Below are positions 24,893-36,228 of a stretch of 64,000 nt of DNA, piece by piece. Made by a program: the position numbers and the translations under genes. Position 1 is the stretch's first letter. Every line of letters begins with the position of its first letter. The stretch comes from Homarus americanus (taxonomy: Eukaryota; Arthropoda; Malacostraca; Decapoda; Nephropidae). The notes beneath the pieces are model-generated. The model was given only the letters and a program-made list of their open reading frames with translations, made no database searches and was not told the DNA's origin. The stretch covers positions 4,482,707 to 4,546,706 of the forward strand of contig NW_024744357.1 of NCBI RefSeq assembly GCF_018991925.1, read 5' to 3'.

Positions 24893-25317
24893 GAAATTAA
24901 ACCTCCTGTAACTGTCTCACCCATAACAGAATGTTCTCTCTCTCTCGCCTCCTTTTCCTTAAGAGATCGTTCTATCAATTCAGCCCCTCCAACCTCACCC
25001 ACCACCATCATCATTTCCCCTTCCTACCCTCCTCTTACCAACCCATCCCCTTCCCATCCTCCCCTCCTATCCCACCCACCCTACCCTTACCTCCTCTCTT
25101 CCCCTTCCTTATCCCCCTTCCCATCCTGTTCCTAAGGTTAAAAAAAAATTAAACATACTAAAGAAGAACCAAGACGATCACCTCCAAAGAACCGAGGAAC
25201 TTATTAAATCTTAAGCCTTGACCTTCTGCAGTAGCTGTTGGTCCATCGATTAATATCCCCTCAAAAAAGGTCTCCGTTCTTACTACTGCTGCAGGTGTTC
25301 GAGTGATTCCTTCCCCT
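24893..25317. other. Pyrimidine-rich then unique DNA
   Basis: C/T-rich with CCTCC repeats at 24930-25130, then unique. No supported gene. Confidence 0.6.
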
Positions 25318-26400
25318 TGAGGTGTAGGTGAGGGGGTGAGGGGTTGGGGAGGTGTAGGTGAGGGGAAGGAGGGGTTGAGGAGGTGGTAAAGAGGGGGGTG
25401 AGGGGGTTGGAGGTGGTGGGGTGAGGGGGTGAGGGGGTTGGAGGGGTTGGGGAGGTGTAGGTGAGGGGGTGAGGAGGAGGGGAGGAGGTGGGGAGAATGA
25501 GGGGGTGGGGGAGGATGAGAGGGGAGGATGGGAGGGGTGGGGGAGGGAGGAGGGGGTGGGGGGAGGAGGAGAGGGGGTGGGGAGGACAGAGGGGTGGGGG
25601 AGGAGGAGGGGTGGGGAGGAGGAGGGGGGTGGGGAGGAGGAGGTGGGGAGCAGATGTGGGGTGGGGGGAGGATGAGGGGTGGGGGAGGATGGGGTGGGGG
25701 GAGGATGAGAGGTGGGGGAGGATGAGGTGGGGAGGATGAGGGGTGGAGGAGGATGAGGGGTGGGGGAGGAGGGGTGGGGGAGGGGGTGGGGGGTGAGGAG
25801 GATGAAGGGGTGGGGAGGATGAGGGGGTGGGGGAGGATGAGGGGGTGGGGGATGATGAGGGGGGGGAGGATGGGGGGGGAGGACAGTGGGGCAGGGAGGG
25901 TGGGGGTGAGGGAGGATGTGAAGGGTGGGGGGAGGATGAGGGGTGGGGGAGGATGAGGGGTGGGGAGGATGAGGGGTGGAGAGGATGAGGGGTGGAGGAG
26001 GAGGAGGGAGGTGGGGAGTGATGAGGGGTGGGGAGGACAGGGGTGGGGAGGATGAGGGGTGGGGAGGATGAGGGGTGGGGAGGGATGAGGTGGGGGAGGA
26101 TGAGGGGTGGGGAAGATGAGGGGGGTGGGGAGGATGAGGGGTGGGGGGAGGATGGGGGGTGGGGAGAAGGAGGGGTGGGGGGAGGAGGAGGGGGGGGTGG
26201 GGGAGGATGAGGGGGGTGGGGGGAGGATGAGGGGTGGGGAGGATGAGGGGGTGGGGAGGATGAGGGGTGGGGGAGGATGAGGGGGTGAGGGGAGGGGTGG
26301 GGGAGGATGAGGGGTGGGGTAGGATGAGGAGTGGGGGAGGATGAGGTAGAGGGGATTTAGGTGGAGGGCTAAGGGTAAGTTAGGGGAGGTTGGGGGTAGT
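25318..26400 (+). repeat. 1-kb G-rich purine array
   Basis: Degenerate repeats of GAGGATGAGGGGTGGGG, almost free of C on the plus strand for more than 1 kb. Runs of GGG and GGGG a few bases apart give many potential G-quadruplexes. It creates a 424-codon P/S/H-rich open frame on the minus strand and several G/E/R-rich ones on the plus strand; none is credible as protein. Confidence 0.92.
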
Positions 26401-26940
26401 AGAGGAGGGTATGAGAGGGGGGATATTATCACTCCTCTTCACCTTTGTCTCAGTCCCCCCTTACTTTGTCTCGACCACCAGATCCGTTTTCTTTCACATG
26501 TCCCATTCTCTTTAAAGGGGAACTATTGTATTTCCTTGTTCCACCTCTCACACTGACCTACAGGGTGGAGGAGGAAGATAATGATAAAATACAGACAGAC
26601 AGACGGGTGGACAGATGGAAGAATTGAAAGATGGACAGATACATAGATATATAGATAGTTAGATAAAGAGAGAGAGAGAGAGACAAACAGACATACGGGT
26701 ATATACAAGTAAACAAACAAAACAGACCGAGAGATAAACAAATAAACTGACAGACAGACAGACAAGACAAGAGAAAACAGACAGACAGACAGCTAATAAT
26801 CTCCCCCAGGTCAGGAACTCTCTGCATCGTGACAGACTTTTATTTATTTTCACCGTGACTGGATCTGACATTCTAATTACCCAGTGATTCATTTCTTACT
26901 AGATTGTCCTTTGGTATTCTGTTGCTGGCAGACCGAGGAT
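26401..26940. other. Unique DNA with (GACA)/(GATA) repeats
   Basis: GACAGACAGACG and GATAGATAG phrases at 26590-26800 with a short (AG)n near 26666-26682. No gene. Confidence 0.65.
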
Positions 26941-26944
26941 AAAG

Positions 26945-27322
26945 TGTATGTCACTCTCTGCTTGTGTGGTGACTGCTGAAGGGTGTGTGGTGACTGCTGA
27001 AGGGTGTGTGGTGACTGCTGAAGGGTGTGTGGTGACTGCTGAAGGGTGTGTGGTGACTGCTGAAGGGTGTGTGGTGACTGTTGAAGGATGTGTGGTGACT
27101 GTTGAAGGGTGTGTGGTGACTGTTGAAGAGTGTGTGGTGACTGCTGGAGGGTGTGTGGTGACTGTTGAAGGGTGTGTGGTGACTGTTGAAGGTGTGTGGT
27201 GACTGTTGAAGGGTGTGTGAGCTGACTGTTGAAGGGTGTGTGGTGACTGTTGAAGAGTGTGATGACTGTTGAAGGGTGTGTGGTGACTGCTGAAGAGTGT
27301 GATGACTGTTGAAGGTGTAACT
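26945..27322. repeat. 21-bp minisatellite
   Basis: About 18 copies of GTGTGTGGTGACTGCTGAAGG, with a T for C switch (TGTTG) in the right half. Being divisible by three, it gives an open repeated peptide that is not a gene. Confidence 0.95.
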
Positions 27323-27324
27323 TG

Positions 27325-27850
27325 TGGTGTAGGGTGTGTTACCTAGATACTGAGTTACCTAGATGTTCCTGTGCCCAGATGCTGTTACCATACACTGTGT
27401 TACCTAGATGCTGTTACCATACCTACTGTATTACCTAGATGCTGTTACCATACCTGCACAATGTTACCTAGATGCTGTTACCATACCTACTGTGTTACCT
27501 AGATGCTGTTACCATACCTACTGTGTTACCTAGATGCTGTTACCATACCTACTGTGTTACCTAGATGCTGTTAACATACCTACTGTGTTACCTAGATAAC
27601 ATTTACCATACCTACTGTATTTACCTAGATACTGTTACCATACCTACTGTGTTACCTAGATAGCATTACTTATACCTACTGTGTTACCTAGATACTGTTA
27701 CCTTACCTACTGTATTACCTAGATGCCGTGTTATCTCGATACCGTGTTACCTAGATATGGTGTTACCTAGATGCTATTACCTAGATATTGTGTTACCTAT
27801 TGTGTTACCTAGATACAGTGTTACCTAGACATTGTGTTACTTCATGTGTA
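27325..27850. repeat. 31-bp minisatellite
   Basis: GTTACCTAGATGCTGTTACC and ATACCTACTGT repeat about 14 times, degrading to short GTTACCTAGAT phrases after 27720. Confidence 0.9.
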
Positions 27851-28102
27851 CCTAGAGTAGTTCGGTTCGATCCCCGGGCCGGGTGAAACTATGGGCAAGT
27901 TTCTTTACGCCATTTGCCTCTGTCTACCCAGCAGTAATTAGGAACCTGGATGTTAATCGATTTGAGGATCGTATTCCAGGGTAATGGTTAGCCAGTGCAG
28001 TTGGCGAGTTGTCCGATCTTCACAGACTATTCCTTGACACTGGGACATGCAACTCGTTAACTTAGGGTTTGGTTGTTGTGTTGGCGATAGATAGATAGAG
28101 AG

Positions 28103-28133
<31 letters not shown>

Positions 28134-28136
28134 GAA
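27851..28136 (+). mobile_element. SINE copy 2, truncated at the tRNA head
   Basis: Begins inside the T arm (GGTTCGATCCCCGGG) and then matches SINE copy 1 over AAACTATGGGCAAGTTTCTT, the CAGTAATTAGG body and GACATGCAACTCGTTAACTT. It ends where TTGGCGATAG passes into (GATA)n at 28082-28136, so the tail repeat differs from copy 1. Confidence 0.85.
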
Positions 28137-28321
28137 AGGATATATTGGCTGGAGGAAGGAATAGATGAATATGTTGATAGTTGGATAGATTATAGAAAAA
28201 TCCAATTTGTCAAGTGAACAGAAAATGTATGTAATCCACGTAAAGCTAAACGTTCACTCGGTCCTTCTCAGAGAAATAAACCAAATCCTGTTTTCAGAGA
28301 TAGAATTTTAAGTGGGTGGTG

Positions 28322-28365
28322 GTGGTGGTGAGAGAGAGAGAGAGAGAGAGAGGTAAAGCCCTTCT

Positions 28366-28405
<40 letters not shown>
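28322..28405. repeat. (AG)n, (CT)n and (AC)n cluster
   Basis: (AG)n at 28328-28352 and (CT)n at 28368-28390 are complementary across a short loop; (AC)n follows to 28405. Confidence 0.9.
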
Positions 28406-28494
28406 CTCGCCTCCACGATGGTGTTGATGGGCTCCTGGAGATCTCTCAATATGACCTCCTCAGCGTGAGTATTCAAGACTCGTATCTCATAACC
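28406..28494 (-). CDS. Candidate internal exon (minus), unrecognised protein
   Basis: On the minus strand one frame reads GYEIRVLNTHAEEV, then ILRDLQ, then EPINTIVEAR, and ends GCGAG next to GTGTGT, a weak donor lying in the (AC/GT)n. The same frame has a TGA about 45 nt upstream, so the exon would start between, perhaps at the AG before GGTTATGAG. Composition is strongly protein-like against a microsatellite background. No family recognised. The plus strand also has an ATG (28418) and a GTGAGT (28465), a weaker alternative reading. Confidence 0.35.
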
Positions 28495-28689
28495 TCTCCA
28501 CCAGTCAACAGAGGTCAAAAAAGGTCAACAAAGGTCAAGAAAGTTCACTCAAGGCCGTGTTTGACCCAATTCTAATATCCCTGTCGAATATTCCTCAATA
28601 ATATTTTTCGTGGTACTGAGAAGGATTATTAAGATAAATACAAAGAATTTACAGTAATTGGTTTTTTTTGACAGATTATACAGAAAGTT
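28495..28689. other. Unique sequence with GGTCAA repeats
   Basis: GAGGTCAAAAAAGGTCAAC phrases at 28510-28545. Otherwise nothing supported. Confidence 0.5.
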
Positions 28690-29110
28690 CTCCTAGACTT
28701 TCTCTCTTCTTTCTTCCTCCTCTTCCTCTACCATCTCTTCCTCCTCCTCCTCCTCTACCATCTCTTCCTCCTCCTCCTCCTCCTCTTCTTCTTCCTTCCC
28801 TCCTCCTCCTCCTCCCCATCTCTTCCCTCCTCCTCTTCTTCTTCCTTCCTCCTTTTCCTGTACCATCTCCTCCCTCTTCCTCTGTCACCTCCTCCTCTTC
28901 CTCCTGCACCACCACCTCCTCCTCCTCCTCCTGTACCACCTCCTCCTCCTCTTCCTCCTCCACCACCTCTCCTCTTCCTCCTGCTTACCTCCTCCTCTTC
29001 CTCCTGCTTGCCACCTCCTCTCTTTCCTCCTGTACCACCTCCTCCTCTTCCTCCTGTACCACCTCCTCCTCTTCCTCCTGTACCATCTCTTCCTCTCCTC
29101 CCTTCAACCT
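28690..29110. repeat. (CTC)n pyrimidine tract
   Basis: CCTCCTCCTCTTCCTCC repeats with TGTACCACC and TGTACCATCTC interruptions. The plus-strand S/P/L-rich open frame is an artefact. Confidence 0.92.
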
Positions 29111-29419
29111 CAATCAACAAAAGCCCAATCAACCTTAGTAAACAAATCCCCAAGAACTGAACATTTTCCTGCCACTCTCTTCACCTCCCCTCCTCTACCT
29201 TCTTTATCTCCTCTACCTTCTCTACACCATTCCTTATATTATTCTCCTTGTTTTTCTTTCCTTGTTTCCTCTTCAATAAAACTTTAATTATTTTGTTTTC
29301 TCTCATTCTGTATTGTAATTTTTTTGTAATTCTTTCTATTTTATCTAAATTAGGTTCTATTTTTTTATTTTTTCTCCATCTTTTTTCTACCTAACAAGAA
29401 AAAATCCATCTCTCTCTCC

Positions 29420-29460
<41 letters not shown>

Positions 29461-29640
29461 TATGGTATATAGTACACAACCCATTTCACCTTTTCCCCTA
29501 TTTCCGGTTCACACAGTCGCCCTCACCACTGTTCTTAAATACAGTTTATATACACGAGGATGACTCTTCACTCTTGTCTGTGCTCTTGTTCCTCCGCCAC
29601 ACCTGAGATAACAACCTAATTAATGAGGGATTCACCTGAG
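29111..29640. other. AT/CT-rich unique DNA
   Basis: (CT)n at 29408-29456. No supported gene. Confidence 0.6.
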
Positions 29641-30705
29641 CATTAACCCCCCCCCCACAAGCATTAACCAATTCTCACAAGCATTAACCACCCCTCACAA
29701 GCATTAACCACCCCCTCACAAGCATTAACTAATTCTCACAAGCATTAACCACCACCACCCCTGCATTAACCACCCCCCACAAGCATTAACCACCACCACC
29801 CCCCTCACAAGCATTAACCACCCACCAAGCATTAACCTCCCCAAGCATTAACCACCACCACACCCTCACAAGCATCATAACCACCACCACAAAGCATTAA
29901 CCACCACCACCCCCAAGTAACAGACACCCTAAAACACCCCCACATTAACCACCTGGCATTCATCCATATTATACCGCCACCATCCCCACATTAACCACCA
30001 CCACCACGTAACCCCCCCAAGCCACTTAACCACCCTTTAACCCTACATTAACCACCAACCCCCAAGCCCCCAAGCATTAACAACCAAACCCCCCAAACAT
30101 TAACCACCACCACCACCAACCCCCAAGCATTAACGACCACCCCAAAGTGACAACCACCACCCACCAACCCCCACATTAACCACCACCACCCACCAACCCC
30201 CCAGCATTAACGACCACCCCCAAAGCATTAACCACCACCCACCAAAATCCCCAAGCATTAACCACCACCACCACTAAACTTCTAAGCCACCACCCCCCCT
30301 GCACCAACCCCCAGCATTAACCACCACCACCACCAACCCCAAATCACCAACCCCCAAGCATTAACCACCACCACCAACCCCCAAGCATTAACCACCACCA
30401 CCAACCCCCAAGCATTAACCACCACCACCCCCCACTAACCCCCCAGTTAACCACCACCACCAACCCCCAAGCATTAACCACCACCACCCCCACCAACCCC
30501 CAAGCATTAACCACCACCACCAACCCCCCAAGCCCACATCATCAAACTTCCCAAGCATTAACCACCCACCCACCCCCTAAGCATTAACCACCACTCACCC
30601 ACCCAGCAACCCCCCACCAGCATTAACCACCACCACCCACCAGCCCCCCCCAAGCATTAACCACCACCCACCAACCCCCCAAGCATTAACCACCACCCCC
30701 CAATG
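29641..30705. repeat. (ACC)n / CCCCCAAGCATTA array
   Basis: About 1 kb of variable-length units alternating CCCCCAAGCATTAACC with (ACC)n. Strongly G-poor on the plus strand. Unit length varies with the number of ACC triplets. Confidence 0.92.
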
Positions 30706-30739
30706 CTATACTATATACTTAGGGATCTGTGGGGGTTAG

Positions 30740-30743
30740 GTGA

Positions 30744-30775
<32 letters not shown>

Positions 30776-30975
30776 TGTGTGTGTGTGTGTGTGTTACAGT
30801 TACCTCACACAGGCTCCACCCATTGGCCGCTTTAATCCCAAATATATAATGAAATCCTCCTCCTCCTCCTCCCTCCTCTCCTCCTCTCCCTCCTCCTCCT
30901 CCCTCCCTCCTCCTCCTCCCCTCCTCCCCCCCTCCTCCCCCCTCCCCCTCCCTCCTCCTCCTCCCCCCATCACAA
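30740..30975. repeat. (AG)n, (GT)n and (CTC)n cluster
   Basis: (AG)n 30744-30770 and (GT)n 30774-30793, then a CTCCTCC tract at 30857-30966. Confidence 0.9.
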
Positions 30976-32360
30976 CTACCTGTCCTGTCCCAATACATTT
31001 CATCACCACACACACTTCACAACCCACCAACCACACCCACCCACACCCACCAACCACACCCTATTAAAAACCCACAATTATCTCCTTCATACATTACCTA
31101 AACAAATAAATGACAGAAATAATAAATCACATTTATTTACGTCATCCATCAATAACCCATCAATAACCAAGACATCCTAAGTGACTTAATGGGAGACTCG
31201 TATAGTTAAGACTTGATTGGTTTTATCTTTTATAGAACGTCATACTATATTAATTATTTTTTTCTCTAGATAAAAATAACTATAGTATGTTATCTTAGCT
31301 CATACTGGTGAGGACTTGTGGTGGGTGTCAGTGCTGTGGTGTCAGGTGTCAGTGTTGTAGGTGGTGTCAGGGATGAGTGTCATGGTAACAGCAGCAGTAG
31401 TAAATCCTTAATGCCAAACAATCACTTAGCGCGGTGTGTCTCGTTGTGGAGTTGACAGGAGAAAAAAAAATTAATTAAACTTGTAGCGTAAGACACACGA
31501 GACCCTTCAGAGCCGCAGTTTTTCACAACAAAGATTGTCTCATTAGCCACACACACACACACACACACACTCACAAACACACACACACACACACGCTGCT
31601 TCTCTCTCCGGCAAGCTGTACATCAAGTAGAAGCACATCTGAGTAATAACAGAAACTACGTAAATCAAAATCGTGGTTGATGTTATTGTAGGATATAATG
31701 GTAATGAATGATGTGTTGAATCATGACGGTGGAGGCAACACAGGGAAATTGACGGGTATAATGAGATAGTGTTTTTATGTAGCTGTGCGCATCAGTGTTA
31801 GGTGTGTGTGTGTGTGTGTGAGTCAGATTGCAATATCAACAAAGTGTTCGAGTAGGAAAAATAAAATAAAAATTCTGAAAGCATTAGGATGGGGTGTACA
31901 CAATGCCCATCAGACACACACACACACGGATACATACCGACATACATACATACATACATACATACAACTCAGGCGCATCCTTCGCTGAAAATGGTGGAAA
32001 GTTTCACGCTAAAACGCACACAAACAGCGGATATAAATTGTTAGGTAACGAGCAGGTTTAATATTAGGTACAAGCTCCTACGTTCATGCAAATTGATGCC
32101 GCTAAAAAAAATTGAAAGGTTGTTTACATAATGAAAACCTGTCACTGCGGACACAATATACACCCGGGGATTAAATTACTTTGTATGTTAATGACTTAGA
32201 TATATTTCTCGTAATCCATGTGTAGTGGTGATGGTGGTGGTGCTTGAACATAATGAGAACTATAGCCAGGTGAATATAAGAGCAAAGATGAAGGCAGTTA
32301 GTTGATCACGTTGGTAAGGTTATGAAATATTTCCTCTAATACAAGTAGTAGATGTTTTTT
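30976..32360. other. Mostly unique DNA
   Basis: Short (AC)n at 31549-31592, (GT)n at 31802-31820 and (CATA)n at 31942-31963. No supported exon. Confidence 0.55.
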
Positions 32361-34430
32361 TGTGTGTGGTTTAAGAGAAAAAAAAACCGCTTTGATGTAT
32401 AATTTATCGCTGATTACTTTTTTTTTAAGAGAGACTTTTGGAGTTTATTTACTTTCCTACCGAGATGAAAAAGTGAAATTATTTCTTGTTAATTTGCAGC
32501 AGTTTGAGCCCCCGCAGCCCCCTAGTAGACCCGGTTGTGATTGGATACGCAACTTCAAAAAAATAAGGAAAGGAAAGTGGTTTAGTACAGTGTCAGTCTG
32601 CCATACTGTTCTCTTTAACGTCTACTATAGTTTTCGGTGTACTGTATCCGCACCGCCACGAATAGTCCGTCAAGCCTTGGGACTCACTTTTGCCTTAGTG
32701 TTGAATAAAGAAAAAAAATTGCCTTATTTGCATTTAATATTCCCATATAATGTCACTCCCACAAACCTTTCCTTCCCTCCCCCTGACACCACCTCCCATA
32801 ATCCCTCCCTAACACCTCACTGCACTTTTCACCACCACTAGAAACTGAATCGTGACTGACACTTACCAAACTCTTTTCACTGGCACTCAAGCACAACACA
32901 AGTGCCATTCTCAAGTGCCTCAGTCGCCCACTCAAGTCCATGGCTACCAGTGCAGGGTATTACCTCACACACTTACCAACTGGAGCAACGAGAAACATTT
33001 GATTTTTTATTGTCTCACATGGGGAGAGTTTGTGTTTTGTATAGGTTGAAATATTGTGAGTGAAGGTGGTGCTAAGAATGGTGATGATGGTGGTGCTAAG
33101 AATGGTGATGATGGTGGTGGTGCTAAGAATGGTGTAGATGATGGAAATGGTGCTAGGAATGGTGTAGATAATGGTGGTTCATATTCGTATTGGCCTAACA
33201 TTTTTGGTGCATAATTAGGGTTGGCACTGTGTAAAAAAAAGCCCAAAAGATAAAGTTAATATATTCAACGCTTTATGAATATTTAAAAAAAATAATTAAA
33301 CAAAAGTAACCTGTAATGTTTTCCAAAAGGCGAAAATAGCAATATAAATTCGTTGTATTGTGAGACGCGTCCAACAACACCAAAAATAACATGCTTGAAA
33401 ATTATCTTCAACTGGAAAAACATAACGAAATAAGTTTGCATATGTTGTACAAGAGTAAATTGATGCCCCTTACCTTATAGTAATCAAAAATAAATACACA
33501 TATGAGTCATCTGCACCTGAAAAAAATTTGCATAGGCATTGTACTAAAAAAAACATGAAAACAAACAAACACATTACTTCGACAAACCACATTCTAAGTG
33601 TTAGGTAAACTTTTAAACAAACCTAGACAATATAACCTGACCTAAGCTAAACAAACCTGAAAATTAACAATGCTATAAGCCTTCATTCACCTCAGTATCT
33701 GACGTTACCACCGCGAGGTTTCCGATACTGTTGGGTCAGCAGTGTTAGTAAGATGCATGCAACAAAAATAAAAAAATAAATTATGCTCCCGGTAAAGAAA
33801 GGCTCAGTATTTGCAGTCTATCCCCACTTATAAATGCAACCGATACATTTATTCATTTAATTAGTGGGTCTGTCAATCTCTAGAACCATTTATTACTTTG
33901 AATGTGTATATTTCAAAACTGCACAGCCTATTATCTTTTGCTATCCTGCATCTCTGAAACTGACAGTGTGTACTTACCATGTACTGAGGTCTCAATCTGT
34001 AAAGATAAACAACTAATGTTAGATACACGGATTTATTGAGCCTATTAAATAAACTCTTGCAAAATATATGAAAAAATATGTGATAAAATGAATCACTAAG
34101 GACTAATGTCAATTATTGCCACGATTATATTTGGATTCCAATAACTTATAGCCCTGAAAATTCTTAAAAACTGTATACATCTTTTCCAAACACATTATTC
34201 ACAGATAAATTTACAATACTCAAAATCCACTAATTATGAATAACTTAACATCCATCCTTACTGAACCAAAAGTCTCTATTTCTTGACAAGTTAAGACATG
34301 GTTATTCACTAGTTTCTGTTACTAGTAAACTGTCTACAGAACTAAACAGCACAGGATGGACATATCAATTGAAACGGGAAGGCAGGGAGGAGGGAATATC
34401 ATGTCCACAACAAAATCTGTCTACAGTTCA
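32361..34430. other. AT-rich unique DNA, few microsatellites
   Basis: A good splice-acceptor-like motif, TTAATTTGCAG at 32489-32499, precedes an open stretch (QQFEPPQPPSRPGCDWIRN), but no donor pairs convincingly, so no exon is claimed. A GATGATGGTGGTGCTAAGAA repeat lies at 33060-33175. The rest is AT-rich. Confidence 0.45.
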
Positions 34431-34742
34431 AGGTTAGGTAGGTTAGGTTAGGTTAGGTAGGTTAATAAGGTTAGGTAGGGTAGGTTAGGGAGGGTAGGTT
34501 AGGTTAATAAGGTTAGGTAGGGTAGGGCAGGTTAGGGAGGGTAGGTTAGGTTAGGTTAATAAGGTTAGGTAGGGTAGGTTAGGGAGGGTAGGTTAGGTTA
34601 GGTTAATAAGTTAAAAGGTTAGGGGAGGGTAGGGTTAGGTTAGGTTAATAGGGTGGGTAGGGTGGGGTGTTAGGGTAGGTTAGGGAGGGTAGGTTAGGTT
34701 AGGTTTTATAAGTTAAAAAGGTTAGGTAGAGTAGGTTAGGGT
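34428..34742 (+). repeat. Degenerate TTAGG array
   Basis: GGTTAGG, GGTAGGG and GTTAATAAG phrases in a loose higher-order repeat of about 50-60 bp. Confidence 0.9.
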
Positions 34743-35929
34743 AAAGATTCGCAAAAGGACAACCACAAAACTACTGTATATTGTTTTATATATAAGGAGA
34801 GAGAGGAACACTATGAATACCTGTACTTTACTATATACTGTAGTGTTTTTATTGGATGAAAAAAAATGAGCTTTCGAGTTCACTAATGAATATGCAATTT
34901 TGGTCACACAAAGTAGGCAGACATTTGATGTAGGGGGAAAAATAACGAGAGAAGTAACGAGTAAAAAAAACTGATGAAACCAAACCTAACTATGACAGGG
35001 AACTTTAAATAGTGCAAATATTCAAGAACAGGTGTCCGGTTTAAGGAGCTGTATTAGAAAACTTTTCAATTGAAGAAAATTTCTTCAGTTTATCAAGAAC
35101 ATCCAATAAATGGTGGAGGAAATAAAAAAGATCATCAAGATTGTAACTTAAAGACTCATAAATATCAGTTTACATGTATATTGTTTAACCTAACCTAACC
35201 TAACCAAATTTATTTGACTTAAATCGGATTTTTTTTAATAAAATTTGTAGAACAATAAATCAGATTTTTTTCCCTTCTTGACTGACAACTGTTCCTAAAT
35301 CTCCTCCTCCTAGGAACTTGTTCACTGGAAACTGAGAAACAGCCTTGGTAGAGAAGAAGCCGCAGAACCACTGATCATGGTTACAAAGATATTTAATTAC
35401 GTCAGTCAGAATTTGCTGTATGTAATGTGTGATGTAATGAAGACTAAAGAGATGTTAGATTTGTATTAATATAAATATTAAATGTAATGTTGTATCCAAA
35501 AGTGTTATGAGTTAATTGGTTTTCCTGTGTGTTTCAATTTACAACTCTGAAGTAAACCTAAAAGAAGTTATCAATGTCTTAACTACAACCCCTACACGTT
35601 TTAAGTAGAAGTACAGTATAATAACAGTCCAATAATTCATGTAATGTAAACAAGTTGGTTACCTTTCTTGTGAGAAGACTAAATAGTGAACATTACGAAA
35701 GTGAAGGTTCCTTTTGTTTAATTCTGAAGGCTACTGTGATGAAGACAAAAGATAATTATTTCTTGGGCTCATTAGTTATAACAAGACAGCATATAAGCAA
35801 TTGTTTAATATTTAATTTCTTCCTTTTACATTTAGCATATAAAAACAAACTGTGATTTAAAACAATTATTTATTTTTAATTCTTTTTTTATATCATGATT
35901 TAAATCAACTTGATTTAAATCTAACAATC
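34743..35929. other. AT-rich unique DNA with a short AACCT tract
   Basis: (AACCT)n at 35183-35204 (four units). No supported gene. Confidence 0.55.
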
Positions 35930-36228
35930 CTGGTTAGGTTAGATTAAGTTAGGTAGGTTCAGTTCAATTAGGTACAGGTAGGTTCAGTTAGGTACAGCTG
36001 GGTAGGTTAGGTTCAGTTAGGTACAGCTGGGTAGGTTAGGTTCAGTTAGGTACAGCTGGGTAGGTTAGGTTCACTTAGGTAGGTTAGGTTCAGTTAGGTA
36101 GGTTAGGTTCAGTTAGGTAGGTTAGGTTCAGTTAGGTACAGTTGGGTAGGTTAGGTTCAGTTAGGCAGGTGAGGTTCAATTTGGTAGAGTTAGGCAGGTT
36201 AGGTTGGTTAGGTTCAGCTAGGCAGATT
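35930..36228 (+). repeat. TTAGG-derived array with TTCAGTTAGG
   Basis: Units such as GGTAGGTTAGGTTCAGTTA, some extended with GTACAGCTGG. A telomere-like pentamer embedded in a longer unit. Confidence 0.9.

Noticed and set aside
25158..26432. 424-codon minus-strand open frame rich in P, S, L and H
   Set aside because: It is the complement of the G-rich array. Period and composition follow the repeat and all phases are similarly open.
26948..27202. CVVTAEG repeat protein
   Set aside because: The 21-bp minisatellite is divisible by three; no start or splice context.
28418..28464. Plus-strand first exon ATG to GTGAGT
   Set aside because: The minus-strand reading of the same bases is more protein-like. 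Only one can be right and neither is proven.
32362..32841. 159-codon ORF with an acceptor-like TTTGCAG inside
   Set aside because: Composition drifts to low complexity, no matching donor and no promoter. Kept only as a note in the regional entry.
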